NCBI RefSeq assembly: GCF_006636205.1
Contig: NZ_VIGB01000003.1
Location: 3,896,501 to 3,960,500, forward strand
Source of the DNA: Kitasatospora acidiphila
Lineage (GTDB): Bacteria > Actinomycetota > Actinomycetes > Streptomycetales > Streptomycetaceae
DNA length: 64,000 nt
Reading direction: 5' to 3'
Both the position numbers and the translations under genes were made by a program. Shown one piece after another: positions 50,049 to 57,881 of the stretch. Each line of letters begins with the position of its first letter. Positions within the stretch are counted from its first letter, which is position 1. The notes beneath the pieces are model-generated. The model worked only from the letters and a program-made list of their open reading frames with translations, was not told the origin of the DNA and ran no database searches.

Positions 50049-50310
50049 CCGGCAGGTCCGCCTTCACGGCGAGGAGCGTGATCCGGGGGATGACCACCAG
50101 GCGCTCACCATCGCCGATAACGAGGTCCTGAGGCAGGCCCGCCTGGTACGCCTCCGTCAGGTCGCGTCCGACGACGGCGATGTCACCGTTGTCGAGCTCC
50201 CAGATGTCGGGGCAGCCATCCCTCCCTCCGGTTGTCCCCAACTCAGCCGGTGACTTCCCCAGCCGCCGGATCAGCACGGCGTCGGGGTCCGCCTCCCAGG
50301 GGTGGGTCAT
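50041..50310 (-). CDS. Small protein of the DUF6879 operon
   Basis: 89 residues starting MTHPWEADPDAVLIRRLGKSP. GCPDIWELDNGDIAVVGRDLTEAYQ follows. It is conserved upstream of DUF6879 genes; no domain name is known. Overlap with the next gene is eight bases. It is the first gene in the three-gene operon with DUF6879 and the STAND gene. Confidence 0.75.
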   Translation of the reverse strand: MTHPWEADPDAVLIRRLGKSPAELGTTGGRDGCPDIWELDNGDIAVVGRDLTEAYQAGLPQDLVIGDGERLVVIPRITLLAVKADLPDA

Positions 50311-50373
50311 GACTCCTCCAAGGCGTCACGTGATCAGATCACTACGGAGAGTATGAGGTGATCTGACGTGTCG

Positions 50374-50571
50374 TCAATGAAGCAGGTGCTTGCTCTTGAG
50401 GCCTGCCACGAAGGCGGCGAAGGAGCGGGCAGGGAAGGCGAGGGAGGGGCCGGCAGGGTCCTTGGAGTCACGCAAGGGGACGAGGCCGTCGGGGGCGAGC
50501 TGCGGAGCGCACTCGATGCAGTTGCCGCCGGTTCCACCGGAGTAGCTGCTCTTGACCCACACAGTGATCAA
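50374..50571 (-). CDS. DUF397 protein
   Basis: 65 residues from a TTG that overlaps the previous DUF397 stop. It has WVKSSYSGGTGGNCIECAP and VPLRDSKDPAGPSLAFPARSFAAFVAGLK, which define DUF397. These small proteins are partners of XRE regulators such as WhiJ in Streptomyces development. Two lie in tandem here. Confidence 0.92.
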   Translation of the reverse strand: MITVWVKSSYSGGTGGNCIECAPQLAPDGLVPLRDSKDPAGPSLAFPARSFAAFVAGLKSKHLLH

Positions 50572-50771
50572 CTCCTGGCGAGCGACCTGTTCTTGACACT
50601 CTCCACGAAAGCAGAGAAGGCGGAGGCCGGGAAGACCAGGGAGGGGCCGTGGGGATCCTTGGAGTCACGTACGGGGACGACGCCGTGGATAGCGGACTGC
50701 GGGGCGCATTCGACGCACTGGCCGCCGGTCCCGCCCGAATGGCTGCTCTTGATCCAGGTGATTTCGGTCAT
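50568..50771 (-). CDS. DUF397 protein
   Basis: 67 residues from the ATG at 50771 with GGAGGAAC upstream. It has TWIKSSHSGGTGGQCVECAP and VPVRDSKDPHGPSLVFPASAFSAFVESVK. It is a tandem paralogue of the following gene and overlaps the end of the XRE gene by about 107 bp in another frame. Confidence 0.92.
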   Translation of the reverse strand: MTEITWIKSSHSGGTGGQCVECAPQSAIHGVVPVRDSKDPHGPSLVFPASAFSAFVESVKNRSLARS

Positions 50772-51597
50772 CTGCCTGTTCCTCCATGACACTTCGGATC
50801 ACCTCAGCGGAGTCCGTCCGGGACAGAGCCTCCCCGCGTACCCGATCATACTCATCGACGTACCGGCTCACCTGGCGCGCGTTGTCGATGAAGTGCCCCT
50901 GGTCAAGGCTCTCTGAGTACACCCGCCTCTGCCCATTACCCTGCTCAAGAATGATCATGCCGCTCATCGGCATCCGGGTTGTCTCGCCCTCCCCAAAGGG
51001 CAGCACTTGGATGACGACATTCTTCCTCTGCATCACCGACAGCAGATGGGCCTGCTGGTCCCTCATCAGTGCTCGGCTTCCCACCGCGCGCCACAGGACC
51101 GCCTCGTCAATCACGCTGACCAGTTGCAGCCCGGCGGAGAAGAGTCGCTCCTGCCGAGCAAGCCGCTCGCGCACTCGCTCTTCAATCTGCTCAGCGCTGT
51201 CGAAGTGAGCAGCGAAGAGGGCGCGTGTGTATTCCTCGGTCTGCAGCAGGCCCGACAAGCGTCCCGTGGACAGGTCATACAGCCGTACCGCCTGTGTCTC
51301 CAGCTTCCGATACTCCTCATACGCGTTCCAGTTCGGGCTCGGCAGCGCCAAGTACGGCTCCACCAACTTGAACGCCGTGATCAACCGCCCTCCGGCTTGC
51401 AGCATCTCGTCGAGAAGGCGCGCCCACTTCTCATCTGGCTGCACCTTCCCCAACTCCAGATGGCTGATCATCGTCTGGTGCGCCTTGACCAGGTCCGCAA
51501 GCTGCGCCTGCGTCAGCCCCCGCTCCTCCCGGATCATCCGCAGCACGTCACCCCAGGTCATCCGCTTCTCATCAACGGCGTCCAGGTCCACGGTCAT
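50665..51597 (-). CDS. XRE-family regulator with DUF5753 domain (WhiJ-like)
   Basis: 310 residues from the ATG at 51597 with GAGG upstream. The HTH is VLRMIREERGLTQAQLADLVKAHQTMISHLELGKVQP. The DUF5753 domain follows, with YDLSTGRLSGLLQTEEYTRALF, LARQERLFSAG, MQRKNVVIQVLPFGEGE and YSESLDQGHFIDNARQVSRY. The final 35 or so residues, after SVMEEQADD, are Arg-rich and overlap the DUF397 gene; a frame change near that point would give a normal shorter end. It probably represses or activates the DUF397 genes. Confidence 0.88.
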   Translation of the reverse strand: MTVDLDAVDEKRMTWGDVLRMIREERGLTQAQLADLVKAHQTMISHLELGKVQPDEKWARLLDEMLQAGGRLITAFKLVEPYLALPSPNWNAYEEYRKLETQAVRLYDLSTGRLSGLLQTEEYTRALFAAHFDSAEQIEERVRERLARQERLFSAGLQLVSVIDEAVLWRAVGSRALMRDQQAHLLSVMQRKNVVIQVLPFGEGETTRMPMSGMIILEQGNGQRRVYSESLDQGHFIDNARQVSRYVDEYDRVRGEALSRTDSAEVIRSVMEEQADDRNHLDQEQPFGRDRRPVRRMRPAVRYPRRRPRT

Positions 51598-51749
51598 GAC
51601 CGCCACCTCAACAATCTGCTCCTGCGTCTTGCACAACCGGTTGTCACCGCAGCATCACACGCCGAAACTGATTGTGCAGGTGAATCGACCAAGTTCCACC
51701 AATAGATCCTGTTTTGCCCCACCTCACTCCTCACAGAGAGCCATCCGCG

Positions 51750-52045
51750 ATGCCCGTCCCCGAGGACCGCAACCTCCCCCGTGCCGCTGTCTCGCCAACT
51801 GCGGTGGGCACCCCGAGCAGCTCGCCCGCCTTGCGCCCGCGTACCCCACGGCCAGCCCCGAGGGCGTGCAGCCGCCCGAACTCCCCTACGAGCCGCGCAG
51901 ACGCGGGGAGTTGATCTACGACGTGCTCAACCAGCGCACCGGTGCGTTCATGGACCGCAACCGCCAGCTCGTCTACCTGCGCCCCGAGCGCGGTGGCGCC
52001 GAATGGGAGGTGGACGTCAAGTGGCTGACGAAGTCCGCTCCGTGA
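51750..52045 (+). pseudogene. Small conserved protein, apparently frameshifted near its start
   Basis: The convincing part reads CRCLANCGGHPEQLARLAPAY, then LPYEPRRRGELIYDVLNQRTG, AFMDRNRQLVYLRPERGGAE and WEVDVKWLTKSAP. The start, however, has no in-frame ATG or GTG: the nearest start (MPVPEDRNLP at 51750) is in another frame and would need one shift near 51775. The Cys cluster may bind zinc. It is divergent from the XRE gene. Whether the shift is biological is unknown. Confidence 0.45.
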
Positions 52046-52230
52046 TGCCGTCCATCCGCCAAGCACGCGCCGCCCTCGACGAGTTGGAGGATGCCCTCGT
52101 GGACCGGGAGGTCGATGTCCCCGACCTTTCCGCCGGCCTCCGCGTCACCCCCATGGGAGCCGTGCTCGTCCAGCTCCGCCCGCTGCTCCCCACCGAGCTG
52201 CTGCTGATCGCAGAGGCCCTCCGCCACTGA
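52045..52230 (+). CDS. Small conserved protein, coupled to the upstream frame
   Basis: 61 residues; the ATG overlaps the previous stop (GTGATG), and an in-frame GTG three bases earlier is possible. The sequence MPSIRQARAALDELEDALVD is helical, followed by VPDLSAGLRVTPMGAVLVQL and RPLLPTELLLIAEALRH. It is soluble and acidic. No family recognised. Confidence 0.6.
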   Translation: MPSIRQARAALDELEDALVDREVDVPDLSAGLRVTPMGAVLVQLRPLLPTELLLIAEALRH

Positions 52231-52236
52231 GTGCTG

Positions 52237-52823
52237 CTATGCGGGGTGCAGTGCCCAACTGCGCACCCGCGTGTACTGCGCAGGGCCCCCGTGGAACTCG
52301 CTGCGCATCAGATGGACCGCCGCCACCGTGAAATCCGCGCCCTGGAACGTCTCCAGCCGTTGGGCCGCCGTCCGGAGCGCCTTCCGCTCCTCGGCGTCAG
52401 GGTGGCCGCTGCGGCCAGCGCGGGCCAGGGTCAGATGCGGGTGGAAGGCGACCTCCTCACCCAGGTCCGGTGCCTCCTCCCCCAGCACCTCGCCCGTCAC
52501 CGTGGTCACCGAGCGCGCCAGCCCCCGCAGCGCCCAGGTCTCACCGGCCAGCCCGACCCAGAGCACCCGGTCGTGGAAGTGCCCGCCCCCGGCGAGCCGC
52601 AGCCGGTGCACCGGGTGTCCCAGTACCGCCTGCGCGAGCCCGTCCTCCAACGCCGGCAGTCGCTCCTCGTCCACCGCGCCCAGGAACGCCAGCGTCAGAT
52701 GCCGCCCCTGGGGTGCCGTCCAGCGAAGCCGCTCCGCGCCCGGCAGTTCACGCAGCGGCGCCACGGTGGCGTCCAGCTCGGCGAGTACCTCGGACGGGGC
52801 AGCACCGCGACGAAGAGCCTCAT
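52237..52823 (-). pseudogene. thpR: RNA 2',3'-cyclic phosphodiesterase, frameshifted at a C-run
   Basis: ThpR opens RNA 2',3'-cyclic phosphates. The start MRLFVAVLP from the ATG at 52823 leaves frame at a run of four C (minus strand; 52796-52799) and continues in the next frame as SEVLAELDATVAPLRELPGA. Both catalytic HxTx motifs are present: GRHLTLAFLGAV and FHPHLTLARAG. One added C gives the normal 190-residue protein (VLPPSEVLAELDA). An assembly indel is likely. If real, the gene is inactive. Confidence 0.75.
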
Positions 52824-52931
52824 GACTCCATTCTCCGCCCGCGCCACCTCTTCCACGCCTTCGCGGCGGCCGGTCACGGGGTCCGGAGGGGTCCCCGTGG
52901 CCAGACGCGGCTGCGGAGCTCGCCATCCCCA

Positions 52932-53342
52932 TCAGGCGGCGTCGAGGGCGCTGGTGATCTTGCGGACCAGGTCCGCCATGGTGGGAGTGAGATCGCTACG
53001 GTGAGTCGCCGCTTCGATGGCGACGGTGATGGTGCTGCGGAAGTTGTCGGCCTCGGCCGGGTCCTGCCGCTTCAGCAGGCTCATGGCCTCCGTCAGGGCC
53101 GGCAGCACCTGGTCGGCCATGGCGGCCACGGACGTGTCGGCCAGCTTCACGGCTCCCGGCTTCTCGGCGAGCACGTGCCCGACCGCGCCGGTCGCGGAGG
53201 CCAGGGCGATGGAGCCGTCGGTGGCGATCCGGTGCGGCTTGCCACCGGCCGCGCCGGCGGCCGTCAGCAGCGAGACGGCGCCGTACGCGGCGGTCCGCAG
53301 GGTGGCCTTGTCCTGGTCGCTCAGGGTGAGGGTGATGCTCAT
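52932..53342 (-). CDS. Conserved protein downstream of an alpha/beta hydrolase
   Basis: 136 residues from the ATG: MSITLTLSDQDKATLRTAAY, then GAVSLLTAAGAAGGKPHRIA and SGAVGH-like AGAVGHVLAEKPGAVKLADT-type helices. It is alanine-rich and mostly helical, with no membrane segment. Its partner upstream on the same strand is a hydrolase, so an operon is likely. No known function. Confidence 0.7.
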   Translation of the reverse strand: MSITLTLSDQDKATLRTAAYGAVSLLTAAGAAGGKPHRIATDGSIALASATGAVGHVLAEKPGAVKLADTSVAAMADQVLPALTEAMSLLKRQDPAEADNFRSTITVAIEAATHRSDLTPTMADLVRKITSALDAA

Positions 53343-53399
53343 GGTGGTGCGCTCCTCTGGGTGGGTTGTTCCAGGTGGGTTGGACGGGTGGAGTGCGGG

Positions 53400-54332
53400 C
53401 TAGGCGCGAGTCGCCCGGTCGACGACGTCGCGGATCGCCTGGACCACGAGGTCGGCCCGCTCGAAGCACAGCTGGCTGTGGTTGGTGTCGGTGAGGATGC
53501 GCTGTTCGCCGTCCGAGACCGCGCCCGCCATGGACGCGTACAGCCTGGTCTTGCCGTCGTGCAGCTCGCGCAGCGCCTCCTCCGACATCAGCGCCTGCTG
53601 GGCAGGGTCGACGGCCAGCGGGGTGAGCGCGATCAGCGGGACGTCGGGGATGTCCGCCCCGGAGCGCAGTTCGTCGGCGAGGGCAGCCATCGAGGCGCGT
53701 TCGGCGATGCCGGCGTGGATCCACCGGTCGCTCACGTGGTACTCGACCAGCGACTCCCGCACGTGCTCCGGGTAGTCGGCCAGCATCTCGGCGACGAACC
53801 CGCGCATGAACGGCAGCGCCTGCCGCAGCTGCTCCTCGGTCGGTGCGATCTGCTCGGTCGCCGCCAGGCTCAGCTCGGCGGGCACGAAGTCGTCCCAGTC
53901 GCGGTGGAAGGCGTCCAGCCAGACCAGCCCGGCCACCTCCTGCGGGTAGAGCTGGGCGAACCGGTGCGCGTAGGCGCCGCCGAGGGAGTGCGCCACCAGG
54001 ACGTAGGGGCCGGCGATGCCCTGGGCGTGCAGCAGCTCGTGCAGTTCGGTGGCGACCGCGGTGCCGGTGCGCGGCAGTGCGGCCGGGTCGCTGTAGCCGG
54101 TGCCGGCGCGGTCGTACGTCACGGCGGTGGTGAACTGCGCGACCTGCTGCTGGATGCCGAGGTAGTCCAGGCCGACCGCGCTGGCGCCGGGCAGGAACAC
54201 GACGGCCGGTCCGTCGCCGCTGCCCGCCTGGTGCACGAAGATGCGGCGGCCGTCGATCTCCTGGAACCCGCCGAGCGGAGGGGTCAGCTGGGTCGAAGTG
54301 GTGTTGTTCGCGGTGGTGTTGTTCGAAGTCAT
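53400..54332 (-). CDS. Alpha/beta hydrolase
   Basis: 310 residues. VVFLPGASAVGLDYLGIQQQ is the oxyanion segment, TAVTYDRAGTGYSDPAAL precedes the nucleophile in VLVAHSLGGAYAHRFAQLYP, and the His is in TDTNHSQLCFERADLV. It is a typical serine hydrolase of the alpha/beta fold. A Thr/Asn-rich tail opens the protein. It lies upstream of a small conserved gene. Confidence 0.9.
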   Translation of the reverse strand: MTSNNTTANNTTSTQLTPPLGGFQEIDGRRIFVHQAGSGDGPAVVFLPGASAVGLDYLGIQQQVAQFTTAVTYDRAGTGYSDPAALPRTGTAVATELHELLHAQGIAGPYVLVAHSLGGAYAHRFAQLYPQEVAGLVWLDAFHRDWDDFVPAELSLAATEQIAPTEEQLRQALPFMRGFVAEMLADYPEHVRESLVEYHVSDRWIHAGIAERASMAALADELRSGADIPDVPLIALTPLAVDPAQQALMSEEALRELHDGKTRLYASMAGAVSDGEQRILTDTNHSQLCFERADLVVQAIRDVVDRATRA

Positions 54333-54417
54333 GCGTCAACTATCGGCAGCTCGCCTGACACCACCCTGTCGCCGCCCTGACACGGCCGCTGACACGGCGT
54401 TCCACCTGGTTCGCGCG

Positions 54418-54720
54418 TCAGTCGACCGGCCCGCCCGCGACGTAGACGACCTGCCCGGAGACGAACCCCGCACCGGAGCTGACCAGGAACGACGCGGTGT
54501 GCGCGATGTCCTCCGGCTGGCCCACCCGGCCGACCGGGATGGACTGCCGCGCATGGTCCTCGAACTCCTCGAAGGTGCGGCCGAGTCGCCGGGCCGACAG
54601 CCTCGTCATGTCGCTCACCACGAACCCCGGCACGATGGCGTTGACCGTCACGCCGTGCTTTCCGAGTTGCAGGGCAAGGGACTTGTTGACTGCTCCTCCG
54701 GTGGAAGCCGAGGAATTCCA
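54418..54720 (-). pseudogene. C-terminal fragment of an SDR gene
   Basis: The minus strand reads SSASTGGAVNKSLALQLGKHG, then VTVNAIVPGFVVSDMTRLS, VGRVGQPEDIAHTASFLV and GQVVYVAGGPVD, the last third of a 3-oxoacyl-ACP reductase. The cofactor-binding N-terminus and the YxxxK are missing: the frame ends near 54720 in unrelated sequence. It is truncated, close to a transposase fragment. Confidence 0.7.
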
Positions 54721-54762
54721 GCTTCTCGCGGTGGGACTTCTGACTCACGATGCCTTCCGCAG

Positions 54763-55036
54763 CTACGCCGCGTCAGGTCTTCTACGATCAACGCCAGCCG
54801 GGGTCAGACCAGCCCGAATGAGCATCACGTGCGCAGAGTTCTTGTCTCTGGGGGATGCGGTTCCGCACGGGGTGCAGGTGTAAGTACGCTCACCCAGCGG
54901 CAGTGCATGCTTGGCTCTCGTCATGCAGTGCGCGCAGTCCATCGTGGTGTATGCGGGGTGTACGAGGTGCACGGTCCGGCCGTGCTTGCGGCCCGTCTCG
55001 ATCCTGCTCTTGAGGGCCCGGATCGCGAATCTTGAA
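54763..55036 (-). pseudogene. TnpB (IS200/IS605-type) zinc-ribbon remnant
   Basis: The fragment reads FAIRALKSRIETGRKHGRTV, then VHPAYTTMDCAHCMTRAKHA, LPLGERTYTCTPCGTASPRD and AHVMLIRAGLTPAGVDRR. The four Cys (CAHC and CTPC) form the zinc ribbon at the end of TnpB/OrfB. The catalytic RuvC domain upstream is missing, so it is inactive. It explains the broken SDR beside it. Confidence 0.75.
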
Positions 55037-55065
55037 TCACCCTACGGCTCCTCGCCGATACCGAT

Positions 55066-55261
55066 GTCCGCCTGACCGCAGAAGCGAAAGCGCGAGAGGC
55101 TGTCCATCAACTCACAGATCTCCCAACTGCCTGAGGTCGCCCTCAACGCCCGCCCTTCGAGGACGGTGAACACCGGCCTGGTCACCCGGGCCCGCGCCGG
55201 GCGGCAGGTGCTCTACCGACGCAGCACCCTCGGCGACCAACTGGCCCCCTCCCCCACGTGA
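55066..55261 (+). pseudogene. ArsR-like HTH fragment
   Basis: One frame gives ISQLPEVALNARPSRTVNTG, then LVTRARAGRQVLYRRSTLG and DQLAPSPT, resembling the wing of an ArsR-family regulator (GLVxxRRxGRxVLYxxT). Upstream sequence is in a different frame. It is short and degenerate; the call is tentative. The remaining bases to the SigE start hold no gene. Confidence 0.4.
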
Positions 55262-55338
55262 CGCAGGTCACCACTGCCGGGTGCAGCAGCTGCCGGCCGG
55301 CCGCCGTCATGGGGCAGGAACCGTAGCAAGGAGAATCT

Positions 55339-55854
55339 GTGGGTAGCTGGCAGCGGGCCGAGCGGCTCGACTTCGTCGAGTTCGTCCAGCAGCGCTCTGC
55401 GGCACTCTTCCGGACCGCCTACGTGCTGACCGGCCATCAGCAGGTGGCCGAAGACCTGGTGCAGGAGGCGCTGGAGAAGGCGTGCCGGCGCTGGCGGCGG
55501 ATCGCGGCGACCGACTCGCCGGAGGCGTATGTGCGGCGGATCCTGGTCAACCTGGCCAACGACCGCTGGCGGCGCGCCAAACGGGCCGGCGAGCGGTTCG
55601 AGGTGCCCGAGCGGGCCGACCCGCACGACTCGTACCGGCAGGTGGAGCTGCGCGACGGGCTTGTCCGGGCACTGCACGCGCTGCCGATCGGCATGCGCAC
55701 CGTGGTGGTGCTGCACTACCTGCACGACCAGGGACCGGATGAGATCGCCGAGACGCTGGGCATCACGGCGAGCTCGGTGCGCTCCCAACTCTCCCGGGGC
55801 GTGGCCAAGCTCCGTATGTCCGAGATCAACTTCCCGCAGTTCGAAGGTGCTTGA
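55339..55854 (+). CDS. SigE-family RNA polymerase sigma factor
   Basis: 171 residues from a GTG with AGGAGAATCT upstream. The N-terminal region 2 is FVEFVQQRSAALFRTAYVLTGHQQVAEDLVQEALEKA; region 4 is LHALPIGMRTVVVLHYLHDQGPDEIAETLGITASSVRSQLSRG. It matches the SigE (TIGR02983-type) family widespread in actinobacteria. The stop overlaps the next start (TGATG), so it is coupled to a membrane protein that may act as its anti-sigma factor. Confidence 0.94.
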   Translation: MGSWQRAERLDFVEFVQQRSAALFRTAYVLTGHQQVAEDLVQEALEKACRRWRRIAATDSPEAYVRRILVNLANDRWRRAKRAGERFEVPERADPHDSYRQVELRDGLVRALHALPIGMRTVVVLHYLHDQGPDEIAETLGITASSVRSQLSRGVAKLRMSEINFPQFEGA

Positions 55855-56447
55855 TGACGATCCCGCAGCACGGTTCCGACACCCCTGATCCCGAGTTCGG
55901 AAAGGCGCTGACCCACGCTATGGAGAACTTCGCGAACGACCCGCAGCCTCCGGTCTTCAACGCGCCCGCGATGGTCGGCCGGGCCAGGCGGCGCCGACGC
56001 CTGATGGTGGGCGGTGCGGCGGCCGCAGTGGTGGTGCTGGGGGCGGGGGTGGCCTTCGGGGCTCAGGCCGCGCGACCGGGGACGGGGCAGGTGAACGCGG
56101 CGGTCGGCGCGGTCGCCACGAACACCGCACCCGCCACACCCGCCTCCTCCGGCACCCCTTCCGCCGGGCCGACCTCGACCCCCGCCTCCTCCGGCACCCC
56201 CTCCCCCGGGCCGACCACCGCCTCACCCGCGATCGCAGGGTCGGTCGTGGTGCCGGCCGTCATCGGTCAGTCCGAGGCCACGGCTCGGCAGGTGCTGGCC
56301 GCCGCCGGGCTGCAGGTGGGCACGGTGCACGACTTCACGGACTGGCACACGGCGGCGGGGCTGGTGATCTCCACGCAGCCCGCGGCCGGTGCGAGCGTCC
56401 CGGGGGGCACGGTGGTCAATCTGTTCGTGTCCAAGGGAAAGCCGTAG
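55854..56447 (+). CDS. Membrane protein with a C-terminal PASTA domain, coupled to the sigma gene
   Basis: 197 residues from the ATG in TGATG. A cytoplasmic N-terminus (FGKALTHAMENFANDPQPPVF, RARRRRR) precedes one membrane helix (LMVGGAAAAVVVLGAGVAFGA). The outside holds a Thr/Ser/Pro repeat (PASSGTP twice) and a PASTA-like domain: VVPAVIGQSEATARQVLAAAG and QPAAGASVPGGTVVNLFVS. PASTA domains bind peptidoglycan or beta-lactams, so envelope stress sensing is plausible. Confidence 0.85.
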   Translation: MTIPQHGSDTPDPEFGKALTHAMENFANDPQPPVFNAPAMVGRARRRRRLMVGGAAAAVVVLGAGVAFGAQAARPGTGQVNAAVGAVATNTAPATPASSGTPSAGPTSTPASSGTPSPGPTTASPAIAGSVVVPAVIGQSEATARQVLAAAGLQVGTVHDFTDWHTAAGLVISTQPAAGASVPGGTVVNLFVSKGKP

Positions 56448-56492
56448 CCGGAGCCCTGACACGCCGCCACCACCCGGTGTAAACAAGATCGT

Positions 56493-57038
56493 ATGAAGAT
56501 TCGACCCGGTGGCCCCGACGACGTCCCAGCCATTCTCGCCATGCTCGACACCACCATGGAATGGCTGGTCGCCCAGGGGCGCACCGGTCAGTGGGGCGAC
56601 CAGCCGTGGTCCACCAATGAGGCCCGGGTGGCTCAGCTGACCAAGTACGCCACCGACTACCTGATGCGCATCGCGGAGGACGACGACGGCCGGCTGATCG
56701 GCGTCTGCGTGCTCGCCCAGGAGCTCTCGGAGTACATCCCGCCCGCCGACCTGCCCGAGCTCTACCTGCGCTTCCTCGCCACCGACCGGACCCGCAAGAA
56801 CACCGGTGTCGGCGCCGCCCTGATCGCCGACGCCCGCGCCGAAACCGCCCGCCGCGGCCTGCCCCTGCTGCGCGTCGACTGCTACGGCGGCGACGACCGC
56901 CGACTGGTCGCCGCCTACCGCGCCCTCGGCTTCACCGAGACCGAGCCCTTCGAGGTGCCGCGCCCGGACGGCACCCCGTGGCCGGGCCAGCTCCTGGAGA
57001 TCCGGCTCGGCTCGCCGCAGGCCGGTGGTGCGTCGTGA
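56493..57038 (+). CDS. GNAT-family N-acetyltransferase
   Basis: 181 residues. Motifs are LYLRFLATDRTRKNTGVGAALIADARAE (acetyl-CoA loop) and YGGDDRRLVAAYRALGFTETE. The N-terminus with MEWLVAQGRTGQWGDQPWS is typical of a Streptomyces GNAT group. It overlaps the peptidase gene by four bases (GTGA). The substrate is unknown. Confidence 0.9.
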   Translation: MKIRPGGPDDVPAILAMLDTTMEWLVAQGRTGQWGDQPWSTNEARVAQLTKYATDYLMRIAEDDDGRLIGVCVLAQELSEYIPPADLPELYLRFLATDRTRKNTGVGAALIADARAETARRGLPLLRVDCYGGDDRRLVAAYRALGFTETEPFEVPRPDGTPWPGQLLEIRLGSPQAGGAS

Positions 57039-57775
57039 CCGCGCCCGAGCCGACCATCCTCGCCACCTCCGGCGGCCACCGTCCCGGCGGGCGCACCATG
57101 GTGGCGTTCAACTCCCTGGTGCACCACGCGGTCGAGCTGTCGGGTGCGCACGGCCGCCGGCCCCGGGTGATGTACATCGGGACGGCGATCGGCGACGCCG
57201 AGCACTTCACGGCGCGGATGCTGGAGGCCGGCCGGGCCGCCGGGTTCGACCTGACGCCGCTGACCCTGTTCCCGATGCCCAACCTCGAGGACATCGAGAG
57301 CGCCGTTCTCGAGCAGGACGTCGTCTGGGTCATGGGCGGTTCGGTGGCCAACCTGCTGGCCGTGTGGCGGGTCCACGGGCTCGACGCGATCCTGCGGCGC
57401 GCCTGGGAGGCCGGCGTGGTGCTCAGCGGCGTCAGCGCCGGATCGATCTGCTGGTTCCAGGGCGGCGCCACCGACTCCTTCGGCCCTCAACTGCGCCCGA
57501 TCACCAACGCACTCGGCTTCCTGCCCTACGGTAATGGCGTCCATTACGACGTCGACGCGGGACGCCGCCCACTGATCCACCAGCTCGTCGCGGACGGCAC
57601 CCTGCCGGAAGCGCACTGCACCGACGACGGCGTGGGCCTGGTCTACCGCGGCACCAAGCTGGTCGAGACCGTGACCGAAACCCCGGGCAAGGGCGCCTAC
57701 CTGGTCACCCGTGACGGCACCTCAGCCGTCGAGGAGCGCCTGGAACCCCGTCTGCTCCCCGCCCCGCCGCGCTGA
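57035..57775 (+). CDS. Peptidase E-like (family S51) hydrolase
   Basis: 246 residues from the GTG overlapping the GNAT stop. It begins VTAPEPTILATSGGHRPGGR. The nucleophile Ser lies in GVVLSGVSAGSICWFQGGAT, a motif seen in S51 peptidases (aspartyl dipeptidases) and cyanophycinases. It is soluble. Operon with the GNAT gene suggests peptide or amino-sugar processing, unproven. Confidence 0.88.
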   Translation: MTAPEPTILATSGGHRPGGRTMVAFNSLVHHAVELSGAHGRRPRVMYIGTAIGDAEHFTARMLEAGRAAGFDLTPLTLFPMPNLEDIESAVLEQDVVWVMGGSVANLLAVWRVHGLDAILRRAWEAGVVLSGVSAGSICWFQGGATDSFGPQLRPITNALGFLPYGNGVHYDVDAGRRPLIHQLVADGTLPEAHCTDDGVGLVYRGTKLVETVTETPGKGAYLVTRDGTSAVEERLEPRLLPAPPR

Positions 57776-57881
57776 ATCCGCGCGCCGCCGAGGCTCCCCG
57801 GCACTGAGGCACCCCGGCCCCGGGCGGGCGCTCCAGGCCGGGTGCTCCGGGGCGGGCGGCACCGCCCGCCCCGGCCAGGCG

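Noticed and set aside
54333..55338. Complete insertion sequence
   Set aside because: Only the zinc ribbon of a TnpB-like protein remains; no TnpA gene, terminal structure or target site could be found.
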